A stretch of 64,000 bases of DNA. Origin: Phylloscopus collybita. Taxonomy: Eukaryota > Chordata > Aves > Passeriformes > Phylloscopidae. This document shows, piece after piece, positions 1 through 13,671 of the stretch. The translations under genes and the position numbers were made by a program. The stretch's first letter is position 1. Each line of letters opens with the position of its first letter. Under the pieces are notes generated by a model that was not told the origin of the DNA, made no database searches, and was given only the letters and a program-made list of their open reading frames with translations. The stretch spans positions 620,001-684,000 of the forward strand of contig JAJNNQ010000126.1 in the NCBI GenBank assembly GCA_027886175.1, given 5' to 3'.

Positions 1-3000
1 GAGATTATTTTTCACCTATAAATAGACGCTTTGAGAATTGAATACAAACCTCAGAGAGATTTTTTAACAGTGGCAGGCACATGTAATGGCTCGCCTGTGG
101 TGGTTGTAAGCCACCTTGCACTTAGAGCAGGCAGTGAGAACGTGCAGCTGGGTGATGGGTAACCACTGCTGAGCCGCAGTGCTCGGCCCTTTTGCTCACT
201 TATTGTTTGTCTGTGTGTCTGGCCCGAGTCTTTTGAGCAAAACAGAGCTACAAGCCTCGCTCCAGCCAGTGAAACAGCGAGGGTTAACTCCATCAGACAA
301 AGAAGTTCAGGCCCATAGCATACCCAGCCTTCCTAGACCTACATGAAAGCCTGGAATAAGCACAAGGCCAGTGCTTGTCCACTGGTCTACGACATCTCCT
401 TTACGGAAAAGGTCAAATAAATCAACCAGTCACAAGCTGAACAGTACTTTCATCTCTTGCTGTGGGATGGAAACATGCACAAACTTTCATAAGGATGTAT
501 CTCTAAGGTAATGAGCAGTGTTTTCTCCCGAGCAAGACACAGATTTCAAATGGCAGATCAGTATTTGAGACTTCCCTTTTTATTTCTCAAACAGCAACAA
601 AACTTCCAAGGAACTAAAAAATGCTGCTCATTACAGGAACTGAAATAACCAAAATTAAAAAAAAAAAAAAAAAAAAGACCATGCTTGCTATTTTTACACA
701 AAAATGCAGGTATGCCAGGAACTCTTAAAAGTGCATGAGGGATTTTGCTAAAACTTGTTGATTTATGTGGAAAGAAATGAAACGGCAGAGCCTTACAAAT
801 GCCTCAGATCGATACTGAGCTTGGCTTGCTGAGGCCCACAAAGGAAGGTGGGGTTAGAAAAAGCAGGAGCCGCTGAGTCTTCTCTCTGCTGCTAAAGTGC
901 TAGCTCATGTGTTTCTATTAACATCAGCAGTATTTTTAGAAATGTTCCATGTTACTCTTTTCACTTACCCCCTCAAACATATTTCTTTTCTCTTGACCTA
1001 TTGGCTTAACTTTTTCTACCTTTTACAGAAAAAGGTTACTGACTTGTGGAGGTACTACAGCTTTCCTCCTGGTGTCTCCTGACTGTAAACTCGGGGCAGC
1101 CTATCATTAAAACAGTGTCTGCTGTCCTTTCTTCCAACTATCATTGTTTCTTAGTCCTTAACTTTTACTAGGCCAATTAATTTTCAGTCTTGTCTGGTGC
1201 AGTGTGCTCAGTGAGGATGTTTTGTGCTTATAAATACTTTAATTAAAGGTTAACTCAAATATCAGAGTTTAACAGCCTCTAGAACTCAATTTACAGTATG
1301 TCTGACCTGAGTAATCATGCTGTGGGCTAATTAGCAACATGACAGGCTCAGTGCTGGCTGGGGGAATGATGGAAGAGGAAGGAGCTGTGCCCTGTGTAGG
1401 GAACCCAATTTGATGTTGGGAGGAGCACAGCTTTTCTTGGGGTAGAAGTCAATGTTGTGAAAGATCAGGTGCAATGAACCTCATAGTTCTGCCCAGTGTC
1501 TGTGTAACTTTCCTTCCTGAGCCAGCTGGGATTTTCTTTCAGAAAAGCCTCCCCTTCTTTATCTCCCCTTCTGGATTGATAAAAATCTGAACTTTTTATA
1601 GGGAAGAGGTAGTTTCCCTTAGTTGCTGGACTGAAGACACTATTGCTATATCCACTTGGAAATGAGGTGGTGGTTTTGGATCTTTGAAAGCATAAAAACC
1701 CAGAAGCAGTCCAGAAAATATTAATTTCCTTGGGACTGAAAATGGCATTACTAGGAAGGAGGAGAGGACATATCTGCTCGTGATGCTGTGTAATCCCTGG
1801 CGTCCCCACATGCTTGTTGTTCTGTGGAATTCTGTTTCCATGTCTCAACGGGGATATCAAAAGCCCAACCAGAGGCAGAGGATGACCAGAGGAAGGGCAG
1901 CCACTGCCCAAGGAATGAGAGAGGGTTTTGCCTCGGAGAGGAGCTGGCAGGGTGTTGTTGAGAGGGCTCTGTGGACACTGAAAGACACAGGTAATTGGAC
2001 AGAGGAAAAACAGCCCAATGGCTATTTCATCACTTGCTGTGCCACAGGAATGTGAATCTCCATGTGACTTGCAGCTGAGCGTGGGAACTCCTGGGCACAG
2101 GACTAGTAGCAGGTAGGTGCTAAATTCCCACAGTTAATGTAAAAGGCACTGAGCTTTTCAAAGTAAAAGCCCGTGAAAGCTGCTAATGACAAATCCATCT
2201 GCCCTGGCTGACAAGATCCTGTGCTGCCAGTTCCTCCCAGAACAGCATTCAGGGGCAGCTTCTCAGCACACTCACTCTGACCTGCCCTGAGCACTGGATT
2301 TTGTCATCTGCCAGTGATAGGACAAAGATGAGATGAAGGTTTGGTGTAGCCTGCTACAGCACTTGCTATGCAATAACTTCTTGAAATTCTTTATCTGCTT
2401 TGTTTTGGTGTTTCTCAGCTGAAAATGTGTTTTCGAGAGAGAAAGATTTTGTTCCAAAGAAAAAGGCTGTTTCAAAGGACAAAAATAAATAATAGCTGGA
2501 ACCTCAGTGAAATGTTTAGAATTTACTCTTAGCATATTTTTTCCCCAGCATCGGGGAGATGCTTTGTAACCCAGTTGAATGGGGCAGTCATTGGGAGAGC
2601 CCTCATTGCCTGCTTAGTCGGGCAAGTGGGAGGTTTCTCAATTCCTAAACACTTACGTTGTAAAAGCCTATTAAAAACTGTTCTAACACTTCTCAGTAAG
2701 AAAGGTTTCTCCACAAAGGACCACGGTTTTTTTTCAATGGGAAATGGAAACCAACCATTCTTCCTTTAAGGAGCTTTTTCAATGCACATACCTTTTTTGT
2801 ACATGCACAGTACTAGACTGAACTGCCCTCAGACATGCAAGTGTAAAACACAACCAGCATTATACCAACAGCTGTGTAAAATGTAGAATACAAGGTCTGT
2901 ATTTTTTCTCAAAAATTGATCTGACAGGAGAGCCAAGAATTTTACATCGATTGTAAAAGGGAAAAGAAATCTGTCAAGATGGAAAATCCTGCATTCCCCA

Positions 3001-6000
3001 TGGAATCAAAGCTTTTTTTTTTTTTTGGAACTCAGCATACACAGAGAAGGTAAGGCTCTAACTCCTGTTATACTGGAGTGAGGACAATTTACTATAAAGT
3101 ATATTAATGAAGTTATCAATGATTCAGTGTCATGAAGCCATATCAGGCTACCTCTGTGGTAAGGGCACAGCTCAGAATCTGACATGAGGTGCAGTCAGGG
3201 AAGCTGTTGGAATCAGCTGTGGATACTCAATAGCTGTAACTTCCTAGATTTAGCTAAAACTAGTCTCAAATTGATAAGAGACAAGAAATGGGATCAGGTG
3301 CTCATATCCTCATCAACATGTTTTCTACAGGCCTAGTTCAAGGAGACTGCTTTTTCCTTTTGGAAAATTCCTAAGGGAGGGTAAGAATTGTAAACAGCAC
3401 CTGCTTCAGCCCAGGGACAGGCAAGGCAATCCCCATGGAGTACAGCCTGCAATTAAAAGCCTCTGTGGCTGTTGAAGGGAAACTGAAATGGCTCTGTAAC
3501 CTCCCTCCTGCCATCTAAATATACAGAAGTACCCTGCTTTCACGGATTATGAGAAATAGGGCAACACATCTTTTAATGGCTGAAGCATACTGCAAGGCTT
3601 TTAACTGCAGGCATGCAAACTGTTGAGGCTCTTGGTTCTTACTGGTGTGAGACAGACTCTGGTGGGAGTGCATCCCATGCTGGCAGTAGTGAAGGTCACT
3701 TGAGCAGGCACAGAGCTGACCTAGGAGTACAAATCTTCTGGGATTTGCTGCCAGTGAGGTGGTCTGTGGATAAGCCTTCTGCAAACACCATCAGGTTTGA
3801 ATGCACAGATCGATGATGAAAATCTTGTTGGTGCATGACAAAATTCACTGCTACTGTGAGGGCAGGTGGCCAGCTGTCCACAGAAGCACAATGCCTTGTC
3901 ACTGAGATTTATGGTCTTAACATGATGTAGTTCTGGACCAAAAATAGACAGCTGCCAATTGCAAAGGGAAGAGAAAAGCCATCCTTCCTCATGGAAGCAG
4001 AATTTTCTTCTGGTAACATTTTTGCAAGAATTAACAACATTTTTGCAAGTATTAATGTTTTTTTTTAGATGGATTTTATTTCCCACAGTTTTCTAAACAA
4101 GCGTCTGGTGCAGTTACCTGTTCTTTGGGAGCCATGCAGAACATTTTGTTACTCTGCTTAATGTCTGAGTACTAATGGTGTTCCATGTAGTCTTTGCTCC
4201 AAAGAGCTGATAAGCTTATGTGTGTAGAGTGCAAACATTTAGTTTTCCTAGTGAAGAAGCACACTCAGCTATAATGTTTCCCAGACATGTTGCGTGACCA
4301 GGTCTGTAATCCTGGTAGCTGCTACAGGGTTCTGGCTACCTACAATACCTGTTTTTCTTTTATTGTAAATCCCTGTTTCCCTTTTCGGTGCCCTGTTGTA
4401 CCTTATCTTTTTTTTGCTAACATAGCACTGGCTTTGAAATCCTTTTTCTCCCCTAAGCTTTTCATTTTTTACAGCACTGGATAATTTCTAGTTTCTTATC
4501 TCTGGCATTGACTACACTTTACTTGTATGTTCCCAAGTGATTTTTATGCTAGGTTTTTGGGAGCTCTGTGCTAGATTTTCACCTTTGACAAAAGCCCCTG
4601 CTGGGAAGAGTCTGTTTGGAGACTCCAGCTCCTTGTAGGAATGTGGCTTTTTCCAACAGGCATCTACCTATTCCTGGTGGCCACGGAGCAGGAACAAAAT
4701 GTGCTTAAGGATTTGTATGCTGGATTCTATCCCACTGCACTTTGCTGAGAGCTGGCAGGGGGAAGGAGGAAAACTGGGAAGAGAGTGATAATGGGCAGGA
4801 GGAGGCCTGATGGGGGAGAGCTGACAGGTGATAACGACTGGTATCATGAGGGTATGGATGAGGGAAGAGGAAGGAAATGAGGGTGCATCTGGAGGTGGGT
4901 CTGAGACTTTTTGCAGCAGCTGGGTGTCTGGAGTGATGCTGGTGTTTGTTGCCTGCAAAGAAAGAGGCCCTGAGGGCCCACGGCCGCCATTGCCGGCCCT
5001 GAGGGCAGGAGGGGAAATGGCTGAGCTCTGCAACGCCCTTGGCCCAAGATCCCAGCAGGGAGGGTTCTCTTTCCCAGACCTCTCGCTGTCTTCTGAGCTT
5101 TCCTTAGGCTTGCTGGTTTGATCCTTCTCCTGGCGGTATTTCTGTTTGTCGTCTGTGCTCGTTCCTGGCAGGTTGAGCCTTGTGCCTCTTCTTGTGGTGC
5201 AGAGAGGCTGGCAGCCTGCTCCAGAGACCCACCCCTCTTCAGGCTGGTTCCTGGCAGTGTCCACAGAGAGATCTGGGGAGGCTGTCCTGTGGGAGCACTG
5301 TGCTGTGCCCATCCTCTCTCACAGCCCTCCTGCCCTGGCCTCTCTAAGAGGTGTGTTACATGGACCTGCAAGTCAGATCTGCAGCTGCTGCTGGCATGGT
5401 TTTTAGGTAGGCCACAGGAATTAACTGAGTTATTCCTACCTCAAGAGCTTAACTCCTGACACATCTTTAAAGGAAAGGGGGGGAAAAAAAGGGAGTTTTG
5501 ATATAAAACACTGAAGTGAGAACATTGGCCTAGAAAATTGCTCTGTTGGTTACTGTTTTTTAAACAGGAGTGTTTTTTTACTGTGGGTTCAGCCAGCTTC
5601 AGCTTCTAGACATTTGATCTTGTTAAGCCCCTGCCTGCTGAAGAGCTCTGTGCTTGTAGGAACTACCCATCCATGCAGCAATTCTTGGACAGGGAGCAAG
5701 TCACCTCTCAACCTCTCCTTGGCTAAATTGACTAGACTCTGAATCTCCTGGACTGTAAATAGCTTCTCCTGGACTTCCTGCCATCCTCCTCGTTTTTCCT
5801 CTGAGCTCTCCCCAGTGCTGCAATGTGTCTATCACAGTGGTTCCCAGCAGAGGTGGGGGATTCCACAGTTTCTGTACAAGCACCACATATAGCTTTGAAG
5901 TAACACATCCCTACTTCCTCTGCTGATAGTTCTGTGCTTATTGCTTGTTTTGTTGGGTATGCTGCAAGGGCAGGTTCAGTGGATTAACCTGCTTGACTCT

Positions 6001-6576
6001 GAACCTTTTTGAATGCCGTGTTTCCAAACTATTCCTGTATTTGTGTGTCCTATAGCCTTCCATCCGAGATGTTATCTATAGATAAAATTCAATATGTTAG
6101 TATGAAATGGTCATACCACTGGAATACAGATCTGACAGTAGTCATAACCTTATCCATTCACCAGTCCACCCATTCTGCTTCCACCTCCAACTTTCCCAGC
6201 TGTATGTTTGTCATCATCTAAATGAAAATACATTAAATAACATTGGACTGTGAACAAACTGCTTTGGCCCATCAGAAACACCTCCATTTATCATCTGTCT
6301 CTGTAACTTCAAGGTCTAACAGCAGGCAGAGTTCTGAATATGAATCTGCCAAGCTGATACACAAAGGCATCTACTGACCAGGTTTATATGGGTGGGTAGG
6401 GATTATCCAGTACCTCATTCAAAACGGGCCTGAAAACTCTGCTGGAGTAATGCTTGGTAGAGATCCAGGATCTGCATACTTCTTAATTCATTCCAGTCTT
6501 CAGACCATGGCCAGTTGGCTATGGTTGATCAACAGTAATTTTCCAGTAGTTAAACGATGAAGTATGCCATGGGGAC
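1..6576. other. Intergenic, no supported gene
   Basis: Mostly unique AT-rich DNA with small A or T runs (657-676, 3011-3026) and a local GC-richer patch at about 4740-5400 that gives long overlapping frames on both strands (up to 214 aa at 4668-5312 on -). None resembles a known protein and no splice-consistent structure stands out. Confidence 0.7.
4015..4056. repeat. 21-bp tandem duplication
   Basis: The unit starting AACATTTTTGCAAG occurs twice back to back, differing at one or two positions. Confidence 0.8.
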
Positions 6577-6740
6577 ATTATTAAAAAAAAAAAAAAAAAA
6601 AAGTTTAAAAATTAAAAAAAAAAAATTTAAAAAAATTATCAAAAAAACTGAAAACCAAAAGAACCCCAACCAAACAAAAAACCAACCAAACAAAAACCAA
6701 AACCACCACCAAACAAACAACAACAGAAAAAGACAGAGAC
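6577..6740. repeat. A-rich to A/C-rich low-complexity tract
   Basis: A run of A, then A/T-rich sequence, then CCAAAC/CAAACA-type repeats. Open frames on either strand here are composition artefacts. Confidence 0.9.
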
Positions 6741-8040
6741 ACAGTTTAGGCCACTTGGTCAGATGCCCTACTGATCTCAGCCCCTTGCCTAGCTCCTGGG
6801 ACTGCTTGCACCCAGATATCTGAGACCAAATGTGGTGTCTGTCCCCAGGTGTGTTAGTTCTGTCCCCTCTGCCCTCCAGGACCCAACCTGGCCCCTTCTC
6901 CCTGTGCCTGCCTCTTTCTGCACTGTGCACAGAGAGTGCAGAGGGCAACCTGCAACTTTGGGTGAAAGTAAAGTCTTGGTAGCTCTTGCAGAACTAAGCA
7001 GATAAAAGCTTGCTTTGACACAGGAAGGGCAGCTGGCATGCTGGAGGGTAAGGATGCTTTGAGGATGATGTCTGTGGATAAAGAGGGGCAGGAAAAGATG
7101 AACAAGCAGCAACACACATGGTGACTGTTTGAGGATGCTTGAGCCTGTGTGGTGGAGCAGTAGGACACAAGGCTGAGGGAGCAGGCTGGATTGGTAGAAC
7201 AGGTTGTTTTGAGTTGGAAGCTGTGTTTGGAGGAGTGGAAAACATCCAGAAAATCTCATTAAATAATCCTGTACTGCTGAATACTTAATTCTATATTTAT
7301 GTAAATGTCCCAAGAAACACTTGACAAAAAATAAAAAGGCTTTCACTGTGGGAAAAGAGGGAGCCCAGACGGTATATCAGAAACTTCTGACAAAAGTCCT
7401 CCATTCCTTTCAGTAGAGAGAAGTAAAAGAAAAACCAGACTCAGGATGTGAGAGGTGAAAATTTGAACAAAGGCAGAGTTCAGTGGATTTGTGCCATTGA
7501 ATGATTTATTTCTTCTCAGTTCTATCATGGTAAAGATAATAAAAGAGAAATAGGTCACCACTGATTACAGGGAAATGATCACTAGAACGTTACATGCACT
7601 GTGTTTTTCTTAATGTATTTACTGAGATATTGACTGACTCAAGGGATTTTGCACATATCAGTTCTTTTTATGATGTTTTACCTTTTATGTGACAGCTCAA
7701 TTACCTATAAAGTCAATGCAGGCAGTTAGTGCTTTTTTCTCTGTAGGCACTGAGTTTTGAATTACTGGCCGTCAAACTGGGACCTCCTGGACTTTTATGC
7801 ATGTGATCTCTTCACCTCTCCTGCCCAGTGAGCTGTGGATTGGCAGCTATTTTTGTACTCAGTTTTACTATACCCACCCTTGCTGTACCTATCCAAAAAT
7901 TCTTCCACAGTAACAAGATGTGCCTACGAAAAAAATGAAGCTCAAACAGACTGAAATGGCTGGTACTTTCTCACTTGTGGAAATCAATTTCTGAATAAGC
8001 CCTACCCTTGTACTCCGTTCAATGGTGGAAAAGCAAACCT

Positions 8041-8275
8041 GAAAAAATAATAATTTTTAAAAAAAGCAATCAAAAAAACCCCAAAAAAACCAAAAAACCA
8101 AAACCACAACAAAAACAACAACAACAACAAAAACAAACCAGAAACCACCTCAAACAAAATAAACCCCAACAAAACAAAAAACCAACAAAACACACCCCCC
8201 TGCAAAAAAAACCCCAACCCAACAAACAAGCAAACAAAAAAACCCACCAAAACCACACACACCCACACACAACAA
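8041..8275. repeat. A/C-rich low-complexity tract
   Basis: About 235 bp of CAAAA, CCAAAAAA, (CAA)n and CACACA-like units; 8071-8140 has no G or T. Reverse-strand frames rich in Phe, Trp, Leu and Gly are artefacts of this composition. Confidence 0.93.
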
Positions 8276-8719
8276 AGCCCAGCTATTTATTGTACAGTGT
8301 ATTCTAAAAGCAGGAAAAAATACAAGTGTCTTATTAAAAGGTATTCTGTATCTCAGAGGCAACGCAAACAGCCAGCCATAAGATGTGGTAGTTTCTATAG
8401 TGACTACTTGTTTTCCTTTGAAAGTTTGCTAAGGAATCAGACAAAACCAGAGCAACTGGCTGTGCTGCTGTGTAATTATTTCCCCTCATCATCCCCCCAA
8501 AATACTGAATAACAGCGCTTTTCTACCGTTGAATTGGAAATGCCCCTCCCTTATAAAATAGCCTTTGTTGCACGAGAGAAAGGAGGGGGAGGTGTCAGAA
8601 ACAGCTCAGTGGTGCTGTGGAGAGCAGAAAATTAGCGGTGTTGCTGAGCTGGCTCCTGGCTGGTGGTGTGGCATCTGCCCGGGAGCCTCGGTGGGAGCGC
8701 TGCCTGTCAGGGATGCCCG

Positions 8720-8755
8720 CCGGGCATCCCATGGCATCCCATGGCATCCCATGCC
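8720..8755. repeat. Three-copy 10-bp tandem repeat
   Basis: GGCATCCCAT is repeated three times, then degenerates through CATCCCTTCC and CATCCCAGCC. It lies in a local GC-rich patch (8580-8900). Confidence 0.85.
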
Positions 8756-11141
8756 GTGCCATCCCTTCCCACCACAGCCATCCCAGCCCATCCCAGGCGC
8801 ATCACCCAGCTGAGTAATGCAAACAGCGCTGACAGAAGCACAGAGCTACGCTGGGGCTTCCGGAAAACCTCCGGGCTGTGCCGTGTGCTGTCACAGAGCA
8901 CAGCTACGGACCTGGAGAGAGACGTGAGTTTTGGTAGTTTCAAGGAAACAATAAAAAGACAGTGGGTTTGGGGGTTTTTTTCTATTTCTTTTTTTTTTTT
9001 TTCTTTGTTTCCCTAAGCCCTTTGTTCTCCTCCAGCGTGTTTGCCCTAGTTTAATTTGATGGGCGTGTAGCAGCAACACTTTTCTGCTTGGCGATGTGAG
9101 CACTTGTACAGCAGAGCACCGAGTGAAGTCACGTTCTCGACTCCTTCTGTAAGCTTGCAGCTGACTTCTATGAATGCCTGGTTGTGCACTGATTTCTAGA
9201 GAAAGGAGAATCAGAGCCAGGCTCAGCAGAAGTTTAATTCTTTTTCCCCCCAGTGGCTGCTCCTTTATTAGTAGTGCTCCCCTTGATGTTGTCACTCTAC
9301 ACTTCAAGACCTGCCAGACAATTCCCTGGGGCTGATTGACAAGAAGCGAATATAAGCTGACTTTAGTCATCAGGAAAAAACCCAAACTGCTTGGTCTCCA
9401 AAGCAATATGACTCACCTGACAGCACAGACTGCAGTAGCGTTGAGTTTAACCTCCCTTCTAAAGCAATACTGCTCCAAATATGTCCTGCATAGTAGAGTA
9501 AATAATTCAGCAGTGCATGATTTATTTTATTTTTTTCAGTGCTCCTGCTTCATCCAGAATGGTAGTGACACAATCTTTGTTTCCTATCCTTGAGATTCTC
9601 AGTAAAATTTTCCCCTTCTTCCTGAACTCTGGATTTATGGCAAATATTTTGAGAATTCAGTGCTTAAGACTGAGACCTGTTGACTAGACCATCAATCCTG
9701 TGGCCCTGTTCTCTCGTGTTTACAGCTTCATGGCCTTTCTGGATGAATATAGTTACTAAATTAATTAAAAGCTTGGGAGATTATTTCATTTGGAGAAGGG
9801 TGCTTTGGGTATCAAATCTGTGATTTTGACATTTGTTGTCTTCAAATACCATAAAACCAAAGTGAAATCGCAGCAATAATCACAGAAAATTAGCACAAAG
9901 GTTAAGAGTGTACTCCAAGGAACAGTCAGAGAAAAACATCTGTATACCTTTGTTTAAAGTGCTACTTGGAAAAATAAGTTGGCACACTGACTGTGAACTG
10001 TTCTTGTGATAATTAGTTTTGTTTTTGCTGAATAATCATCTGGTACTGAAATGGAGTACAATTATGATGTGACTTTGGAAGGACAATCATGGTTTTGATG
10101 TATTAGTATTCTAATATTAAGTAAAACAAAAGCTTTGTAAAGGAAAAAGTGTTATTGCAGGATGAGTTTTTGGCAAGAGAAATACCATCCAAATTGTTGT
10201 TAACATACACTGAACTTAGATAATGTTTTAATTAAGAGAAAAAGAATGTGCTAGCAAAGTAGACCTTAGCTGCATTTAAATTGAGATTGAGTTTGTGAAT
10301 GAGATTATCGTCTCAGTAATTAATCTTCAGTCTGATGTGATATTTTGCTTCTACACCTGTGACAAACCCAGTTGTTCTAGACACACTTCATAAAGAAATA
10401 CCATAAATTAACATGGTGTCCACACATAAGTATTGAAGAATCAGTGACAAGCTGATAAGAATAGTGGTTGCAGCAGTGCTCCAGAAATTAGGAAAGCCAG
10501 TTTTAATTTCTCACTCTGCCATTGACTGACTCTCAGACCTTGAACAGACTCTTTAAGCTGGGTCAACATTAAGTAATCTGTGGTACATGGTCTGAGCTGC
10601 AACACTCTCACTGATGTAGCCATCCACAGGGCCAGGTCCAAAGTTAGTCTGGCATAAGGTAATTTATATTTGAATGGCTTATTGCCTTCTCAGTGAGGAA
10701 AATACCTTGTGGATAAGAACAATAGTGTCCATGGCTGAGATTCTCAGTATTTGTCAAAGCTGACCTCATTTCCTTCCATGGAATGAGAATCAAGGTAATG
10801 CAAGCTGGCTTTGAAAGTCTAGCTTTACAATGTCATTTGAACATTACTGCTAGCATCAACTGGTTTGTTTGCAACAGCAACAGTAAATGCCATCCACAGT
10901 ATTTCTGTGATTCCTATGTTGTTGTTGTAAGAACATTGGGAGAATAGAAATAAATAATTTCATAGAAAAGTTTATTGTTTTACTACCTGGCAGGGTTTGT
11001 TTACAGAGTGTAAGTGGATATGTTAAGGAAGATGTCAGCTGTGTGATTTATTGGAATGTTTATCACCTCAGCTGACTTCACCTGAGCAAAGATGTGTTTG
11101 TGAAATTTACATGCAGGCTGGAGAGCAGCTTGGAGAAATCT

Positions 11142-11232
11142 TGCTTGTTTGTTTGTTTGTTTGTTTGTTTGTTGTGGGGTTGTTGTTTTGGTTTGGGGTT
11201 TTTTTTTGTTGTTGGTTTTGGTTTTGGTTTTA
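11142..11232. repeat. (TTTG)n and T/G-rich tract
   Basis: Eight copies of GTTT followed by GGGGTT and GGTTTT-type units. It is the T/G-strand equivalent of the A/C tracts elsewhere in the window. Confidence 0.92.
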
Positions 11233-13230
11233 ATGCACAGGCAGGGGTTTATGTGAAACAGTGTATTTGTTTTAGAGATTCCCTTCCTGATACATCTCAG
11301 GGCTTCTCAGGAGACAAGAGCAGTGACAGACCTTGCTGCTGTGACTCAAGTGACAGCTCTGTAACCCCATGCTTTCCACAACCTGGGAGTGAGCTGTCAC
11401 TCCAGCATTTTCTGTGCTTGTAAGGAGTTGGGTTTCCTGGCTTCTTCCCTCCCAAGTCGCAGCCTGAGCCCCTCTCATGCAGTGTAGTGCTGTCACCTGC
11501 TAGTCCCAGGTAAATGGTGGGTGAGGTTAGTTTTTCTCTTGCTATTTCACCCTGCCTGTGTTGATCATAAATGCATCTACTTACTTCTAACACACGTAAG
11601 GGTGGAGCATCTCCCAAGGTCAAGGGTCTGCTTCATTCCACCCCAGGGTAATGACTCTCCCATTACATTTTCACATCTTTCATGCTTCATTTTGCACATA
11701 CAAGTGCTCACTTTCAATGGAAGCCCAGTTACTTCCCTGTTGTAGAACTGAATGTTAAATTGCCTGCAAGATCTCTTCATCATCTGAAATCGAAAGAAAG
11801 AAAAATTATAACAGTATTTTTCGAGTTATTTAATAAACCTCTTCATGTCACCCAGTGCAAATATGGCCTTTCACCAGGGGCAATAAGTTTGCAGCAACCT
11901 TACCAGAAGGTCAGATGGGATGCAAAACAGGCAGCACTTGCCTCAGGGAAGGGCAGATGAAGGTTGCATACACTCTCTGGAGTGATTTTTATCTGGCAGC
12001 AGGGAGGAGGATTCATTATAAGAGTGCTTTCCTGGGATACAGGTGAGCTGTTGGGGCCCCTGTGAGGTAATTGCTGTAACATGTTGTATGTCACTAGAAG
12101 AAACATGAGGGCTAAGAGTCATCAAATGATAAACTGATAAGAGATAGGAGACACTGTCACTCCTATGAATGTGTAGGCTGTAGGATATGGGACTGGCCTG
12201 CAGGTGCAAGTACCCAAAGGTATCATGTCCCAAAGGTCTCCTTTCTGAAGTATCAGAAGAAAATCTGATATTAAAAGAAAAGAAGATAGTTAAGAAAAAG
12301 AAAATATAAGAAAATCTGTTAATAAAGAGACACCCAGGATTATAAGATACTCTGGTTGCAATGGCGTTTCCCTCATGCAAGTGGTTAAAATGCCCCATCC
12401 AGAAAACAAATTTTTTCTTAGCATCAGAAAACAGGAAAGCAGTGGTAATTTTCTTAGATTAGATGGAAAGATACAACTGAAAATATTTTGGTAACAGAAG
12501 AGGAAGTTACCAAATTCTTAATGAGACGTTATTTTTCTCAGGTGATAATGCTGGTAGAAATTGTTAACACACTGAATTAGCAAGAGTATTTTATGGCTAA
12601 CTGTTGCTCTCTGTTGATAGTTAAATTTTTTTAACAATAATGCAATATTGTTAGGTGTTGGAGATATTAAAAGTCCACCTAGACATGCTCCAGGGAAACA
12701 TGCTGCCCCTGGCCCTGCTGGGATCAAGACTAAAGGACCTCCAGAGGTGCCAGACAGTCCGTAGAATTTTGTGATTCCTTTTTGCCTAGTGCTAAAGATG
12801 CTATTAACTACTCCCATTCCCCTCCTTTTCTTGTCCCCTCTCTTGTCCCAAATCCCAGATCTGATAGTCATATCTTCTGGATTTAGTGAGCAATTATAAA
12901 CTAAATAGAAATTTTGAAGAGAGGGGCCTGGAATATAGGGCCTGGAAATAAAACCAAGGTTGAAAGCAGTAGGTTAAAGCAAGAAGACTAAAAATGAGAT
13001 CACTTATTCATTGAAAACTGCATCAGAACCATTGGAACGCTAAGTCAGGGGCAAATGAGACAGCCCAAGATGGGCCTGGCTGGTAAAGCTGAGGCCAGAG
13101 GTTTGGGTTTGTTAAAGAAAGGCAATGTTCCCATGTAGACAGAGGGCATCCCACTGAGCCCCAGCCATCTGCTTTCTTTGTTGCTACCCCAGCCTTTTAA
13201 AGATCTATCTGCTTTGTTCTTTTTATACCT

Positions 13231-13671
13231 TGGGAAGGCTGACCTGAAACAGAGACTGGACAGAGCTAAAGAATAAAGCAGGTATTTATTGAAAGGCCTT
13301 TAGGATACACCTTGGGCAGCACAGGAGCCTGGCTAGGGCTACACCCAAGGTGGACAAAGAATGGTCACAGAATGGCTGATCAGTCATGAGGTCTTACATT
13401 TTTATAAGTTTTGGTCCATTCCAATATTGGGGTTTAATTGTCCAATTACAGCTCCAGGTTGTGAGGTCTCATCCTTCTTGTTCCTCCCTTCTGTCCACCA
13501 TTGTTTGGGCTTTTGGGCCTGAAAATTGTCCTTGGCCTTCAGCAGGAAAAGGATTTGTTTTGTCTCCCTGCTCTGTGAAGAGAGCTGACTGGCACTTAAC
13601 GTGAGGCTCAGAACTGCACCCCTGGGCAGCACAGAACCTGAAAAACATGAAAGCTCAAACCTAAGGCATCA
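13231..13671 (-). mobile_element. Solo LTR of an avian endogenous retrovirus
   Basis: Read on the - strand the element starts TGATGCCTTAGG and ends near CAGCCTTCCCA. It contains a TATA-like box (ACTTATAAAAATG) and an AATAAA signal (AATAAATACCTGC) in the right order for U3 and R. The text matches an LTR family I recognise from songbird genomes. No internal retroviral sequence is adjacent, so it is a solo LTR. No exact target-site duplication is visible at these ends; CTTTCT occurs both right after 13671 and at about 13167, so the true left end could lie further left. Confidence 0.75.

Larger units (their letters stand above)
6741..13230. other. Intergenic, unique sequence between low-complexity tracts
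   Basis: Contains the A/C tract at 8041, a GC-rich patch at 8580-8900 with a TATAAAA at about 8552 upstream of it, and the T/G tract at 11142. The rest is unique AT-rich DNA. I see no coding sequence. Confidence 0.7.

Noticed and set aside
4668..5371. Open frames of 214 and 175 aa on the - strand
   Set aside because: They overlap each other and several + strand frames in a GC-richer patch with few stop codons. They have no recognisable domain and no supporting gene structure.
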